From the NCBI GenBank assembly GCA_039881145.1, contig JAYKKI010000008.1:35503501-35567500 (forward strand): a stretch of 64,000 nt of DNA, given 5' to 3'. Each line of letters begins with the position of its first letter. The first letter of the stretch is position 1. The notes below the pieces were generated by a model. The model saw only the letters and a program-made list of their open reading frames with translations, was not told the DNA's origin and made no database searches. The stretch is from Druceiella hillmani (taxonomy: Eukaryota > Arthropoda > Insecta > Lepidoptera > Hepialidae). Shown piece after piece: positions 13,075-26,442 of this stretch. The position numbers and the translations under genes were made by a program.

Positions 13075-13350
13075 GGCGTTTTCAGGCGGCGCGTGCGTCG
13101 TGCTGCGGATTAGATTACGAGTGGTAATTGGCGGTTGCGAGTTGTGGAAATAGGGAGAGTTGTTGTGAAGTGAATTTTGGGTTTATTAAATCCTGCGCTT
13201 TATGACCGAGTGCTTATGCCTCAAATGTAAAATAATAATGATTAGTTACAGAAGGTGGCGGCGCCCGGGTAACAATTTAGATTAAGAGCGGTAATTGCTG
13301 GTTGTGGTAATGACGGGAGTTGTTGTAGGGGTAGTTTCGCATTGAGTATT
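13075..13350 (+). repeat. Two diverged GC-richer direct repeats
   Basis: The segment at about 13083-13180 (GGCGGCG, then GGTAATTGGCGGTTG, then GGGAGAGTTGTTGT) is repeated in diverged form at about 13257-13335 (GGCGGCG, then GGTAATTGCTGGTTG, then GGGAGTTGTTGTAGG). The offset is about 175 bp. The block stands out from its surroundings by G-richness on this strand. It could be an old tandem duplication or part of an unidentified element. No frame is conserved between the copies. Confidence 0.55.
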
Positions 13351-16140
13351 TCATGAATGCATACTCATGCTTTTAGACTAGATACCAATTTAATGGCCAA
13401 TTGCTGACACTATATTGTGTCACATAAACAGCTTGATAAAAGGACGATAGTTATAGATGAAAAATAGTTAAAGCATTCTGAGAAAGTTGTGTTCAAAGAA
13501 CTTGTAAACTTAGAAAAGTGGTGAATTATGTGGGGTAGCATTTATGAAAGCATCATTTAGGTCGAGAAAGTAATTGACAATATGTTGTGAAAGATTTAGG
13601 AAAATTTAAGGAATAATATTTTTTTTCATTATTCTAAATTAATCATTTCAAAAATATAATATAAATGCAATTGTAATAATTTTGCGGATTATGGCGTATG
13701 ATTTACTCTTTTTATATTATATGTCAATACTCTGTGTAAAAATAATTTAATTTTAAAGACGTCTCTCAATTTATAGTTCTTTAGCTGCCATATTCTAATT
13801 TTTTTAGCTCAAACGCATTTTTTTTTGTATTTTAGTTTGGTAAAATACATAATAAGAAATTAATTCGTTTTTGCACAAGTTTTCCATAAATTTCATTTCA
13901 GAAAATTTACCATAATTTATATTTTTCTAAGCTAAAATTTGGAAACTTGCATTGTTTTTGTAATCAATCTTTTCTTTGTTACCTTTTCTATTTTTGTTAA
14001 ACAAATATTTTTAAAGTTCTTTTAATATAATCTTAGACGTTTTCTATTGGATTTTATTTCATATTTTTGGTAAACTCAGAAAACAAAAATAAGTGAATTC
14101 CTTTATGTTCCTCGTAATAAACGTTGTTATTTTGAAAATTACAACCGGAAATATTACATTTCAAATGAAACTATTGTTTTATTAAACTTACCATTTGAGA
14201 AAGTTGGAACATCCAAATTCCAACTTTCTCAAATGGTATAAGGTTAAAAAATATGATTTATAAATATGAATGTAGAATTATATTTTATGCGTAAAGCAAA
14301 ATTATTTAGAACAAGTTTTAACTATTGTATATGCAGGTACGAGCATGTAAAAACGTATATATGGGGTTTGTTTTAAAATATTCTCGAAAATACTTTGAAA
14401 TATTGGTTTGAATTTCATTCTATGCCATTTCAAATAATTAAGTTATAAAGTTGCTCCATCAGCTTGAATTCTCATGAGATTTATTGTTACATTCTTATCT
14501 TGCAAAAACTTCGGAACGAATTTCGCTAATTAGTTTCGTGGATTAGCAACTATTACATAGTATTTCTTCTCATTTGTTCTGGCACATTTTATCACTTTTC
14601 CCGAATTTTACTCATATAAGGCGCAAGCTTTTAAGTGAATCACTTTTCTTTGGTTCTCTTCTCTCGGTTCTACATAATTATTATGAAAATAATAAATCAA
14701 TGCTAAACTTCATCAAGTGGAAAAAGATAAAAAGATTTATATATAAGTGTCTAACTTCGACTTTGGGCAATATCATACACCTAAAAATAAATCTTTACTT
14801 AATTATTCTGTCCTAACAAAGTACGGCATTACTTTATTATTTTCCTATTGAATTATTACGTGACTAATATTAAACTAGTACTTTATTTAGCACAAGTTTT
14901 CATATGTATTTTAACCTCAGGGACCTAGGGTAGCAACAAATTAAATAAAAAACCGAATTCAATTAAAATAATTTTTATTTACATACCGACCAAACACAAT
15001 TTCATTTAATATATGAATATTACTTTTATCGCTAAACTTGAAATTAAAGCATCCTAATTATGCATTTTTTATTTTCAAACTTCATAATATTGTCTAGCTT
15101 TACAACTTGGCCAGTATATCTTTTATCTTATCTAACCATAAAATAATGATAAATTGATGAAGTAAACCATAAACCACGCCGTAGTAAAATTTTTAAAATT
15201 TGTTACTTAAGGAAATGCATTGTTCTCAAAAAAAAATTTTTATTTCTCAACTACAACTAAAAGATGCAAGTCCTTTGTTCGAAACTAGAGAGAAGGATTG
15301 AAAAATGTTGTACTACAAATGTGATTTGAATGCCGATATGGTTAAAAACTACCATAAATTGATAAAAAAATACCGGTATTTTTTAATATATTATCATTTA
15401 ATGCACAAATGTTATTGGATACAACACTAATTGATTAGTAATATAATTTTAAAATAAGTTAATTGCATGAAATTATTAAAAATAAATACACGTCTCACAA
15501 ATTTCGGAATATATCTTTGAATTAACTGATGTAAATATAAACGCTTAAACACGTTGTTTTATTTAATTAAACAAGTAAGTACTGAAACCAAAGGTGAAAA
15601 CGCAATACGCAAGTATAGTAAAAAATCTTGTAACGCAATCAATTTGTTAAAAAATGGTAAACAAAGAAGAAGAACCAATGATATTGCTTAAATAAAATTG
15701 TACATGTTTTATTATTTTTAATTTAAATGTCTACTTAACGCATATGCGCCTGCCGTACCGAAACGAGGACTTCTACTTGCAACATTTTTATTTATTGTTA
15801 TTAACTAGTTTTAAACACAAATTGCACTTTAATGGTAACTGCTTACCATTATATCATTTGGGGCTGAAGTTTGGTAAATAATTGAATCATTGTAGCAACG
15901 AAAAGGTGTTTTTTTAAATTATTTATCTCAAAGGTTTTATATTTTTAAACAAACTTTATAAACATATTGTTTACTTTAAGTTAAATGCAAGGTAGAATAA
16001 AATACAAGATTCCGTGCGAAATGAAAAGATTACTTATGACGATGTCCCCAATTGGGGATAGTAGGCATATATAAAATAAATAATTTATTTTCTTTGCAGA
16101 CTTTCAGTGTAGCAAAACTATATCGAAAAAGACGTATGCA
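13351..16140. other. AT-rich spacer apart from the 14.2-kb hairpin; no gene recognised
   Basis: There is no recognisable coding sequence. A short perfect palindrome, TCCCCAATTGGGGA, lies near 16045 just upstream of the piggyBac-type relic. It might mark that element's left end, but no terminal TTAA pair was found. Confidence 0.4.
14189..14238. repeat. Perfect 21-bp inverted repeat (hairpin)
   Basis: TACCATTTGAGAAAGTTGGA plus one further A (14189-14209) is followed by an 8-nt loop and its exact reverse complement (14218-14238). No mismatches were seen. It could be a snap-back duplication or the core of a small foldback element. Confidence 0.9.
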
Positions 16141-16146
16141 GGAATT

Positions 16147-17130
16147 GTGGGCTATCGAGAACTCCAGGAGCCCTTAGAGGTTATAATGAAAAAAGAAAAC
16201 TCTGATGTAGATGTAGAAATAATGGCTCTTCCTCTCGAACCGAGTGCTCTCACCAAAGAAGTAGGCGATGAAGACAAAATCCAAACTAATGAAATGCTTA
16301 GAAATATTCCAGTGAATGTTGAGTTTTTTATGAAAAGGGTTGAAGAGATATGGGATAGTAGTGATGAAGAACCTTAGGCTTTTCATTGCTACTATTGGTA
16401 GCGATGAAGAACCTATCAAACCGCTTGTGCACTTTGGGTATGAAAATTGGATGCTTGCAATTAATGTCGGATACTGCCACATTTTTGACATTAACTGTGG
16501 CAAAGCACAAACACCTGACAGTATAAAAGTCAGCCATTAGGTACAAGAGTCGCAAAAAGTCTGCTGGGAAAGCTCGACTCTCTAAAGACACATTGTGTCC
16601 TTTGATAATTTTTTACGAATTTTGCCCTGTTGTGTGATTTACGAGAATCTGGCTACCGTCCCATTGGAACTGTTGGCGAGGAAATAGCCAGCAAATGCCC
16701 TCTAATATAAGTCAAATAGATGAAGAAAAATCATTCTGACTTTGACTACCGGTTTGATAAGTATAATCAAATATTGTTAATTCCCTAGCTAGATAATAAC
16801 GTTTGTAAAATTGGGGCCAACGATGGGTCCTTCCATTAGGTAAAGTGACACCATGAATCTTGGTGAACAAGAAAAAAACCTATGTTGATGTAATGTTAAG
16901 TACCAGTAATTTACAATAAAGGGATGGATGGAGCCAACCAAGGCGATCAGTCTATTTCTCGTATCATACTCCTATCTGTGGCAAAAAGTGGTGGGGGTTG
17001 CTTGATTTAACAATTAGCAATAACTCACATCTACACATGTTTCATAATGACATGAGGAGGGGTCAACTTCACTTCTGACGTAGTGTTGCCAGCCATCACT
17101 TACGACAAAATGTTGATCGACATTCACGTC
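16147..17130 (+). pseudogene. PGBD3-like piggyBac transposase, heavily decayed
   Basis: piggyBac transposases are DDD enzymes that excise and insert at TTAA. Near 16207-16260 the plus strand reads DVDVEIMALPLEPSALTKE, like the acidic N-terminus of PGBD-type proteins. At 16416-16500 it reads HFGYENWMLAINVGYCHIFD followed by INCGKAQ, the segment equivalent to kp..fGYk.W.L....GY...fd.Y.GK. Near 16975-17010 comes GKKWWGLLDLTISN, equivalent to the KKWWW.lf....n block. Many frame changes and stops separate these pieces. Most of the region before the GYENW block, including the first catalytic Asp, is absent, so it is a deleted fossil. It is unrelated at close range to the better preserved piggyBac at 53.8-56.3 kb. 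Terminal repeats were not found. Confidence 0.75.
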
Positions 17131-18990
17131 TATCAGCCTGATGCCGAATTTACAGTATGATGGCATAGGTCACTTTCTACAAAAGCTAGCAAAACAACTG
17201 CGATGTACTCTTTGTCAATGCACGGTGGCAGTATAAAAAGTGCATAAAAACTCTATGTATCGAGAAGCCATGTTTTGAAATTTTTCATACCGAATGAGCC
17301 CAGTGTTCAAATTTGAGGATGGCAGTTTTTTCATATTTAATAAAAAAATATAAATTTTATTTTTCATTTTTTATTTAAACTCCATACTTTCCACTTAATA
17401 ATTCAGTTTGTTTCATTATTCTGTCTACAAGAAATAATTATTGGATAGGGTTATCTTATAAAGATAAGATAAAGTTATCATTATTGTAATATTTTTAGGT
17501 ATCGATTGAGTTTTTAATTTATTTGTGTCTTATAATTTTGTGTCAAAACTATTACTTCTTCACTCCAAATTAGATACATTTATTACTAAGGAGTGAAATT
17601 CTAACACTTTCATTAGAAATAGATATTGTCAATAATTTAAAAAAAATCATTTTTCACTGTATAAAAAAGTCACTATAACACAATTAAGTAATGACGTATT
17701 TTGTAACTAAGGATAATGTTGACAGATATCTAAAATATATGAAGATGCCACAAACTTTCATACGGGCGACTAGAAAGGATTAGTCATATCAGTAGATAAT
17801 AGATGAAGATATAAATAGTTACCAGTCGGTAGATTATTAAGATGCAAACAAAATTGTTACCCTTGCAAAGAAAACTATCCTTTGATGAATTTTAGTCACA
17901 ATTTTTAGAATACAACAAAGTATCGCAAACACTGTTTTAGAACTGTACACAAAGATATTTCAATAAAAAAAGTTTACGAAACAGACAAAAGTAAAATACA
18001 AAATCGTGGGATAACCAATCAAATAATAAAGTACTTCGTCTCAGAAATATTCGTTATGTAATCGTGGAGGAAAAATCGAATCTACAACCATGCTGATTTT
18101 CGTATGAAAATTGCTTTATCTATGGTTTAATTTTCATTAGGTGAAGTATGCGTGTGAACATAGTGGATTTTACGGATATAATTTTTTTACGGATGTAGGT
18201 TGTTTTTAGGGATCTTATTGTTTTTACGCATTTACCAATAATAAATTACCGTTATTTTATAAAAATACACCGATATAAAGGTTCTATTAAATTACTATGC
18301 ACATACATTAAACTTATTGAGATTTTTTGAACATCAAAATATCCTTGATAAATTTTATAATGAGGAAATAGATTAAAGAGTTAATGAGAGTATTGTTAAA
18401 TTATGAGTATAAATAGATAGATCGAGAAAGAGGTTATGATAGCGATATGTACTACAGCTTAATAGTGAGTTTTAAAATTCTTGCTTTCAGTATTGCATTC
18501 AAGATACGCTGAAGTTATTTTTTGTATTTACATTAAATTTTTACTTTTAGAAGTAAAAAAACATTGCATGAAAATGAATTATTTTTAAAAAATAGGCGTA
18601 GAAGTGAAAAGTGAAAATAAAAAAGACTAATTTGTAAAAGGATATTTTTGTCCAAAATTTCACACAAAAAGGGTATAAAAATCATTATATATTATACTTG
18701 TATGTATAGAGTGAATATTCTAACTGTGGAACAAAATGCAACGAAAGCAAAAAAACCTAGCGAAAACTTTATTTAGCTTAGACATAATGCAAGTAAAATT
18801 AAATAAATATGCATATTAACTAGTATATTATTTTCCTCAAAAGCATAATTATCCACGTTAAAAGTGAATTATCATAATATTAACAACTTTATGTTTGAAA
18901 TTAAGTTTAAATATACATGTAAATAGAAGAGACAAACAATAAATAATAATACACCTGCCATAAGTTGCTTGGCGCGTAAACTTGCTGAAA
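17131..18990. other. AT-rich spacer, no gene recognised
   Basis: No coding similarity is seen. A short hairpin-like string (TTATCTTATAAAGATAAGATAA type) lies near 17453-17472. Open frames are short and A/T-driven. Confidence 0.45.
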
Positions 18991-19001
18991 GCTGCAGATG
19001 G

Positions 19002-19077
19002 ATCTCTAGGGAAGTCATTTATCTTCTTTTTCTACGGTTGATGCTTATGAAATAAGAGCACATTCAAAGAAACGCAA
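19002..19077. repeat. Dispersed repeat, copy 2 (mate at 4559-4636)
   Basis: CTCTAGGGAAG, TTCTACGGTTGATG and ATTCAAAGAAA occur here in the same order and spacing as in the 4.6-kb copy, with about 30% divergence by eye. The family is unidentified. Confidence 0.5.
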
Positions 19078-21111
19078 ATCAAGCCGTACAAAGTTATACC
19101 CTTAAGTTACAGGGTAGTATCTTGCTTTAAGTATTTATAACCGGTGATTTACTAAACGTACAAAATTGTTAGCGATGAAAATATTCTACATTTTATTTTG
19201 TTATTATTTAACAAATAAACGTTAAGCAGCTTGAAATCTGACCGTGTTCAACTATAATGAACAAAATTTTATGACACAGTTTTGTATTTCAAAATTCCCT
19301 AAAATTTTAAAATCTATTGCTTTATAACTTAATTAATTTATAACTTAATCATAATTTAAAAAATGATGAGTAATCATTTCTAATAATATAGTTTTTTTAA
19401 CCTATAATATAATTTTTATCATGCAATAATGCAATATTGTTAAGAATGTAGGCCCTACGGTGCAAAATTATATAAGCGTTGAACAAATAGCACATATAGA
19501 TTCGAAAAAGCGTAAGTTAAAGTATGACGGAAATTGTTAGTATTATATGGAAAGTATACTATGACTCAGTATTGTATAGAAATCGTGCAGGATGCTATCA
19601 ATGCAACCTGATGATAAATTTAAATCCTTTTGGTTACACTACAGTCATTCTTTTCGTGTGAATTTTCCATTGCATACATATTGTGATGGATCAAGGTTAT
19701 TTATAATGCTAGGCTAGCTAGGCGTAACGGGTCGTATAAAATCATTTTAATCATTCCTGAAAACAATAAAGTAGTTAGTTACTCAAAAATCTTTATATTC
19801 AATGACTTTAGTATTTTTTGTCATATTATTCACGTATTTATTTTCTGAATAAACATTTTCGGTAAATTTTACATAATTGACATTTATTTTGCAATTTTCA
19901 CAATTTATAATAACTTGTTGCGTTAATTTAATTCCAATAAAGTGTTTACCTGTGTAGTGCAGAACCTCTCTACTTACGAAATTACATACGCTAATATATT
20001 ATTTGCGACTATGGCTGCAAATTTCAATTAATTTTTGAGGATTAAAATCTGTTGTATTAACAATAAGGCCGACTTTGGGTATTTTCTTCATTTCACTCAT
20101 ACTCTTCCATTTTTAGGTGTCAACTAAATGTCTTTCTCCCCAAGATATCTTACTTCTTTTACTTATGACTCTGTGCATTTCCACGGTTTTCAAGATCACG
20201 GTCCCTATAATTTTAATTAAAATTTTGTATTTCGGCGTAAAAATCTGATTCGAAACTATTTACCATTGTATTAAGGTTTAAAAATTCGCCTTTCCAGATT
20301 AATAGACACTGTGAAGTTTCCTTACTGGAAACTTCACGGAGTTAAAAGAAAGAAATTTCACAGAGGTACATAATGTTAACGTAACAGGAGAAAAATCACA
20401 TTCCGATAAAAGAAAATGAATTACGTTTTAAACATTTTATATATTGTATTTTTCATTAAAATGCAAATTATAGCTAACTTGATAAAAATTAAAGTGTTTA
20501 TGTTTTTGATCAAAAACCTCCATTTTGGTCAAGTTTACTCTAAATTCTGAGAATATGTAGTATAATTATTCGCATACGAAAAAACATACCAAAACTTCAT
20601 ACGAAATTCAATGAAATTACTTTTTATCAGTTTCATATACTTATTTCATGAAAATCGTTTTTTCCAAATTCATTCATTGCCAAAGTCGCTAAAAATATTT
20701 TCAATTAATCCTCGAAATATTCAAAATGAAAAAAAAACAGTAAAATGTGCATTTTCTCTTCTTTATTTTGAAGAAAAAAAATCTGGATTGATGCAATAGT
20801 AAAATATAAAAAAAAATATCTACTCAACTAGAATATAGTTTCAATCAAGTCCATATAATAAAACACGACAGCTACTCGTAACGCGCTGGATGCACTCGTG
20901 GTCGGTCGTGTTTTAGCCGCTCTGAACAAAAACATTCGCGATATCGGCTACACTATTAATATGATTATAGTTGGATTGACCATTCGTAATCAAAGTAAAT
21001 AAATTTGTCTGAAATATTTCATTTCAGAATGTCTATTATTCTAAATTTTATATTTAACAGTTAAATTATGCTTACGTAGGAACTCATGTATATATAAATA
21101 AATAAATATAC

Positions 21112-21114
<3 letters not shown>
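19078..21114. other. AT-rich spacer, no gene recognised
   Basis: It contains an 11-bp perfect hairpin at 20311-20337 (GTGAAGTTTCC, 5-nt loop, GGAAACTTCAC). There is also a small GC-richer patch near 20870-20950 with GGTCGGTCGTGTT, a string also found near 1513. No protein is recognised. Confidence 0.45.

Positions 21115-21170
<56 letters not shown>
21115..21170. repeat. (TA)n microsatellite
   Basis: A near-pure TA tract with CATA edges. Confidence 0.95.
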
Positions 21171-21174
<4 letters not shown>

Positions 21175-21395
21175 CACATATTTGTATGTTTGCATAATTA
21201 CAATAAATACATTATCGGATACAATTAATAATGTTCAGAGCTTGGTAATTAAAACTATTTCTTCCTATTTGTTATAGAAGTTCCGTCAAATGGAATATTC
21301 AAGAAAGCGGCATACAGTCTAGTCATACAAATTTCTAGCTGAAAACATGCACAATTGGCACGATTGTAAGTTATATATTCTTTATTACTTTCTTT

Positions 21396-22456
21396 AGGGT
21401 TCCGCACCTCAAAAGGAAATAGAGAACCCTCATAAAATTTTTCACGAGTCTGCCATTCTGGTCGTTACAATCGTTATTCTCAGAAACCACTTGACGTCAA
21501 AACTTGAAATTTGGCATAGTTGTAAAAAATACCCCGCACATATTTGAATAGACATACACTTAATTATATTTGCTAGAAAATTTCCGTGGGGAAATTCAAA
21601 TTACTCGAAATTATTTTTAAAGTATATGTTTTGCATTAGATATCGTTTGAAAGGATTAGTTATAAGATTTTTTCATAATTTTAGGTATCATATCTTCAGA
21701 GACGTGCTCACAAAATGCAAAAAATATGACACCACCCCTCCCCTCCTCCTAATTCCAAGACTATTGAACTTAACATTTTGAAAATATGGCTTCAAGAAGC
21801 CCGCGTAAATATTGCAGGAAAATTACAGCGGTGATCCTATTTGTCATATTTTTTAAATATGCACCATGTTTTACGCATATATCTTCCAAATAATAAAAAT
21901 TCTAATATATTTTTGTTTTTCTATGCAAAACCATGAAACGTAGAAATTGAAATTGATAAAGTAATACATCTTATAAACTCCAATATCTTTTATAAGCTAT
22001 TTTATTTTAATATTCATGTAAAACTAAAAGAGGGGTAAATAAAAACCTTCATTTTTCTAAATTTTATACGTCATATGGGTATCATTTTATTATGAGGAAT
22101 ACATTCATTTTTTTTTATTTTAAATTCTATGTTTAATAAGATATTCCAAAAAATATGTAAAAACTAACATTCCTCCTCATATTTCCGAAACCACTGAACC
22201 AAAAAGTTATGAAAAAACAACGTCGGTAAAACCTGACTAGGATATTACAGTAAGACTATAGCTATTATCCTAAATATTTTTTTTTTTTAAATATGTACGA
22301 TGTTTTTACATCAGTAGGCAATATATTTATATTATGAAAAATAAATTATTGTAAATAGTTTAATAGAAACATTATATGTTCTTAAGTGTTTATAATTGCC
22401 TGCGTACGGAATCCTCGTAGTCAAAGTTTTGCTCGTGCTTCACGGGTTTTTCTGCA
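21396..22456 (-). repeat. Lepidoptera-type interspersed repeat, reverse orientation
   Basis: The left edge TTAGGGTTCCGCACCTCAAA is the reverse of the common repeat tail (TTTGAGGTGCGGAACCCTAA). The right edge, read in reverse, gives ACGAGGATTCCGTACGC. This resembles the repeat head seen at 10.76 kb (ACGAAGGGTTCTGTA). The interior, about 1 kb, is AT-rich and noncoding. The copy is older and longer than the one at 10.8-11.4 kb. The class is uncertain; I rely on the matching end sequences. Confidence 0.55.
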
Positions 22457-22845
22457 AATTCGTGTACCTGTTAAAACTTTAAAGTATCTTTACCGTAATC
22501 AATGTAGCATCATATTGATACTCAAATTAATCACTTCTTAATCTTATTGTAACTAATTCGTTAATTTTGAATATGTGCAAATGAATGAAACGTTATGACG
22601 AGTCCTGTTTTTCTTCTGGAAGAAGAACTTATTTTATTAGGAAATAAATGATTATCAATTTAATTTTTTTTTGCAGAACCTTAAGTTTAAAAAGACGCAG
22701 CTCTTGCAATTGCACGCATGGACAAAGAATAAAACAAACCCAAACGAAAATATATATTGTCATGGTATAATATTGAACATATTTGGCGTTAATTTTGTAG
22801 TAATGCATTATTGATAATTAAATGAAACTACATGATGTAGTATTA

Positions 22846-22997
22846 TTTCTACTTCCTTTAAATTCTTTACCACGACCTAGGTTATATTGTATTACATCTT
22901 CAGGTGGGCTATTAGCAAAGATCTTTGTTAATAGCCCACCTGAAGATGTAATACAATATAACCTAGGTCGTGGTAAAGAATTTAAAGGAAGTAGAAA
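22846..22997. repeat. 152-bp palindrome, 76-bp arms, no spacer
   Basis: The two arms meet at AAAGATCTTT (centre between 22921 and 22922). They pair at 75 of 76 positions; the only mismatch I find is seven bases from the centre. Beyond the arms similarity continues weakly for about 15 bp with small gaps (CATGATGTAGTA against the reverse of TATATCACGTG). The palindrome ends about 85 bp upstream of the Mutator-like coding relic. Both strands carry the same short open frame, a by-product of the symmetry. It could be a foldback element or a replication-based inverted duplication. Confidence 0.95.
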
Positions 22998-23082
22998 CAA
23001 CTATATCACGTGGTATACCAGATAAAGATTTTCGTTATTCTAGGATATGTTGATATTTTAGGAACTATTAGTTTAAAGTAAC

Positions 23083-24800
23083 GTAAATGAAATCAATGTA
23101 CTAATGATCACAGTAGTAGTAGATGGTTGTTGGTCTAAGCGATTCTATGGCACTAATTATCATGCTTCTGCAGACGCTGCAGCAATCACAGGTTTCCATA
23201 GTAAAAAAGTTATTTATTTAAAAATAAAAAATAACTACTGTCTCTCTTGTTCTTGGTCATCTAACAGAGGCATAGAGCTTCCGTCACATACCTGTTTTAA
23301 AAATTATACCGGATTTGAAAAATTTCTCGTATAAAATGGTCTAATTTATTGACAATTAATTGCCGATGGAGACTCAAGTACTTATTACATTGTAAGAAAT
23401 TATCGGCCTTATAAAATGTGATTGTAGTTAAAATAGAGTATGAAAATCATCTTTTGCAATATTATTGTAAATCCTTGTTGGCAATTGCATCAGCCAATTC
23501 ATTGAAAACACGGAAGCTAATCCAATTGAGGTTGCACTGGGGTTTAGATTCATCCGTGAAACTTTGGAATGGTCAAAATATATCGTTTGTTGGCAAAACT
23601 TGATTATATAAAAGAAGATATTATTAATGAGTCTTATCACATATTTGACGATTATTTTAACTGCCTGTCTTATTTTTGTCCCGCGATTATGCGAAGTAGT
23701 AAGAATTTATTTACCGAATAACAATTTGTGGCGTTTTTCATAAAAAGACTGATATCGCTCGTAGATTATCGTTACATTCTTATAGTTTATTTCACAACAA
23801 AATGAATAATTTAGCATAAAGCTTTAATTCGCACGTTGCCAAATATGTAAGAGGAAAGAGTAAACTTTTCTCCCTGAGGTTCTTACAGCGGGCGATGTTG
23901 AACTGCTGTAGCGTCTTTGAATAAATACTGTTTACAATCTTCTGTGCATAAATTTATTTTCTAAACAGACGCCTGTTTTCAAACAAAGAAATTAGAATTA
24001 TTTTGTCGAAGTCTCTATGGTGTTAGAAATTTTAAAAAAATTAATAAAAGAGCCATTATCAAAAAACTTACCATGGTGAGTGCTGTTAGAAGGCGGATAT
24101 GATTGATGAAGTATACGAAGAAGCAAAAGAATAGTTTCTGAGAGAATGGTTATTAACCCTGAAGAGCGGCATGATCTAAAGTGCAATATAATCCAACAAA
24201 GTGCTAGTCCACTTAGGTTAGAGCGTAGGCGGAAGTTAATAATAGCGTCTTAGTTTGTCAAAATATCCAAGAGACGTGTAAATATGAATTACGCTTCATT
24301 AGTTAAACAGATTTTATATGGGAATAATTTGAACCATATGCCGTCAATAAAACATGAAAAATAAAAACAACTGCACTCAAAGAATTGGCAACACTTTTGC
24401 GTATCAACATTGAGTACTGTGCTTAATTCATAAATAATGAATTTTATTTTCTAGGTGCAATACCAGATGTTCAATATGCAGACAGCATTATAGAAATTAA
24501 GTGCACAATATCTAGTTTCAACTTGCACCCAGAAGAAGGAATAAAAGAAAAAAAGAAGAGTTTTGGTAAAATTTATAACAATAAAAATATCTGTGGTTTT
24601 ATCAAATAACGGGTTAGCTTCGTATCACAGACTACGACGTCTGTCTGCCTTCTGGACTGATACTAATAAATTGAAGTATGAATTTATTGCGAAGGATGAA
24701 GAACTCTGGAAAGATAACAGGGAATAATATTTTGTGCAATTTTATCAATACTGTATGATTCCAGAATTGGTGTTAAGATTTTGAAAGAGAGAAAATAAAG
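23083..24800 (+). pseudogene. Mutator-like transposase fused to a YqaJ-type nuclease domain, decayed
   Basis: Insect proteins of this kind carry a MULE/Mutator DDE transposase domain followed by a YqaJ (lambda-exonuclease-like) domain. About 23101-23165 reads MITVVVDGCWSKRFYGTNYH, the transposase core start with its Asp. Next come CFKNYTGFEKF, then IADGDSSTYY near 23352-23385 (the second GDGDSS-type Asp motif), then EYENHLLQYYCKSLLAIASA near 23440, and later VAKYVRGK-like wording near 23837. From about 24205 it reads QQSASPLRLERRRKL, and at 24452-24540 GAIPDVQYADSIIEIKCTIS, which is the YqaJ Asp...Glu-x-Lys active-site pattern. KYEFIAKDEELWKDN follows near 24677. Numerous stops and frameshifts mean no product is expected. 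No terminal repeats or target duplications were identified. Confidence 0.85.
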
Positions 24801-26309
<1,509 letters not shown>

Positions 26310-26442
26310 GCAGTGCGACGACTTGATGGGCGGACTGCGCGCTCGACTACGCTGCCGCGCTTCTGCTGGGCGGAATGGCTGCCGTGTTGCTTTCTGCTGT
26401 CTCCTACCATTGCGCCCCTACTTGGGGATGAATTGTTGGGAG
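26310..26442 (+). other. GC-rich open segment with splice-like borders (possible exon)
   Basis: This 133-bp block is markedly GC-richer than its surroundings. It is preceded by TTGTGCGTACAG (acceptor-like, weak pyrimidine tract) and followed by GGGAG|GTAAGTGA, which matches the donor consensus well. Two of the three frames are open across the whole block. One reads QCDDLMGGLRARL onward and is Arg/Cys rich. The other reads AVRRLDGRTARSTTL onward. I recognise neither product. It could be an untranslated or coding exon of a host gene with very large introns, or a GC-rich repeat fragment. No neighbouring exon is identified in the window. Confidence 0.3.

Noticed and set aside
1507..20911. Shared string GGTCGGTCGTGTT near 1513 and 20899
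   Set aside because: The match is only about 13 bp and the flanks do not align, so no repeat family can be claimed.
22818..23025. Matching open frames on both strands around the palindrome
   Set aside because: The palindrome forces both strands to encode nearly the same peptide. Not evidence for a gene.
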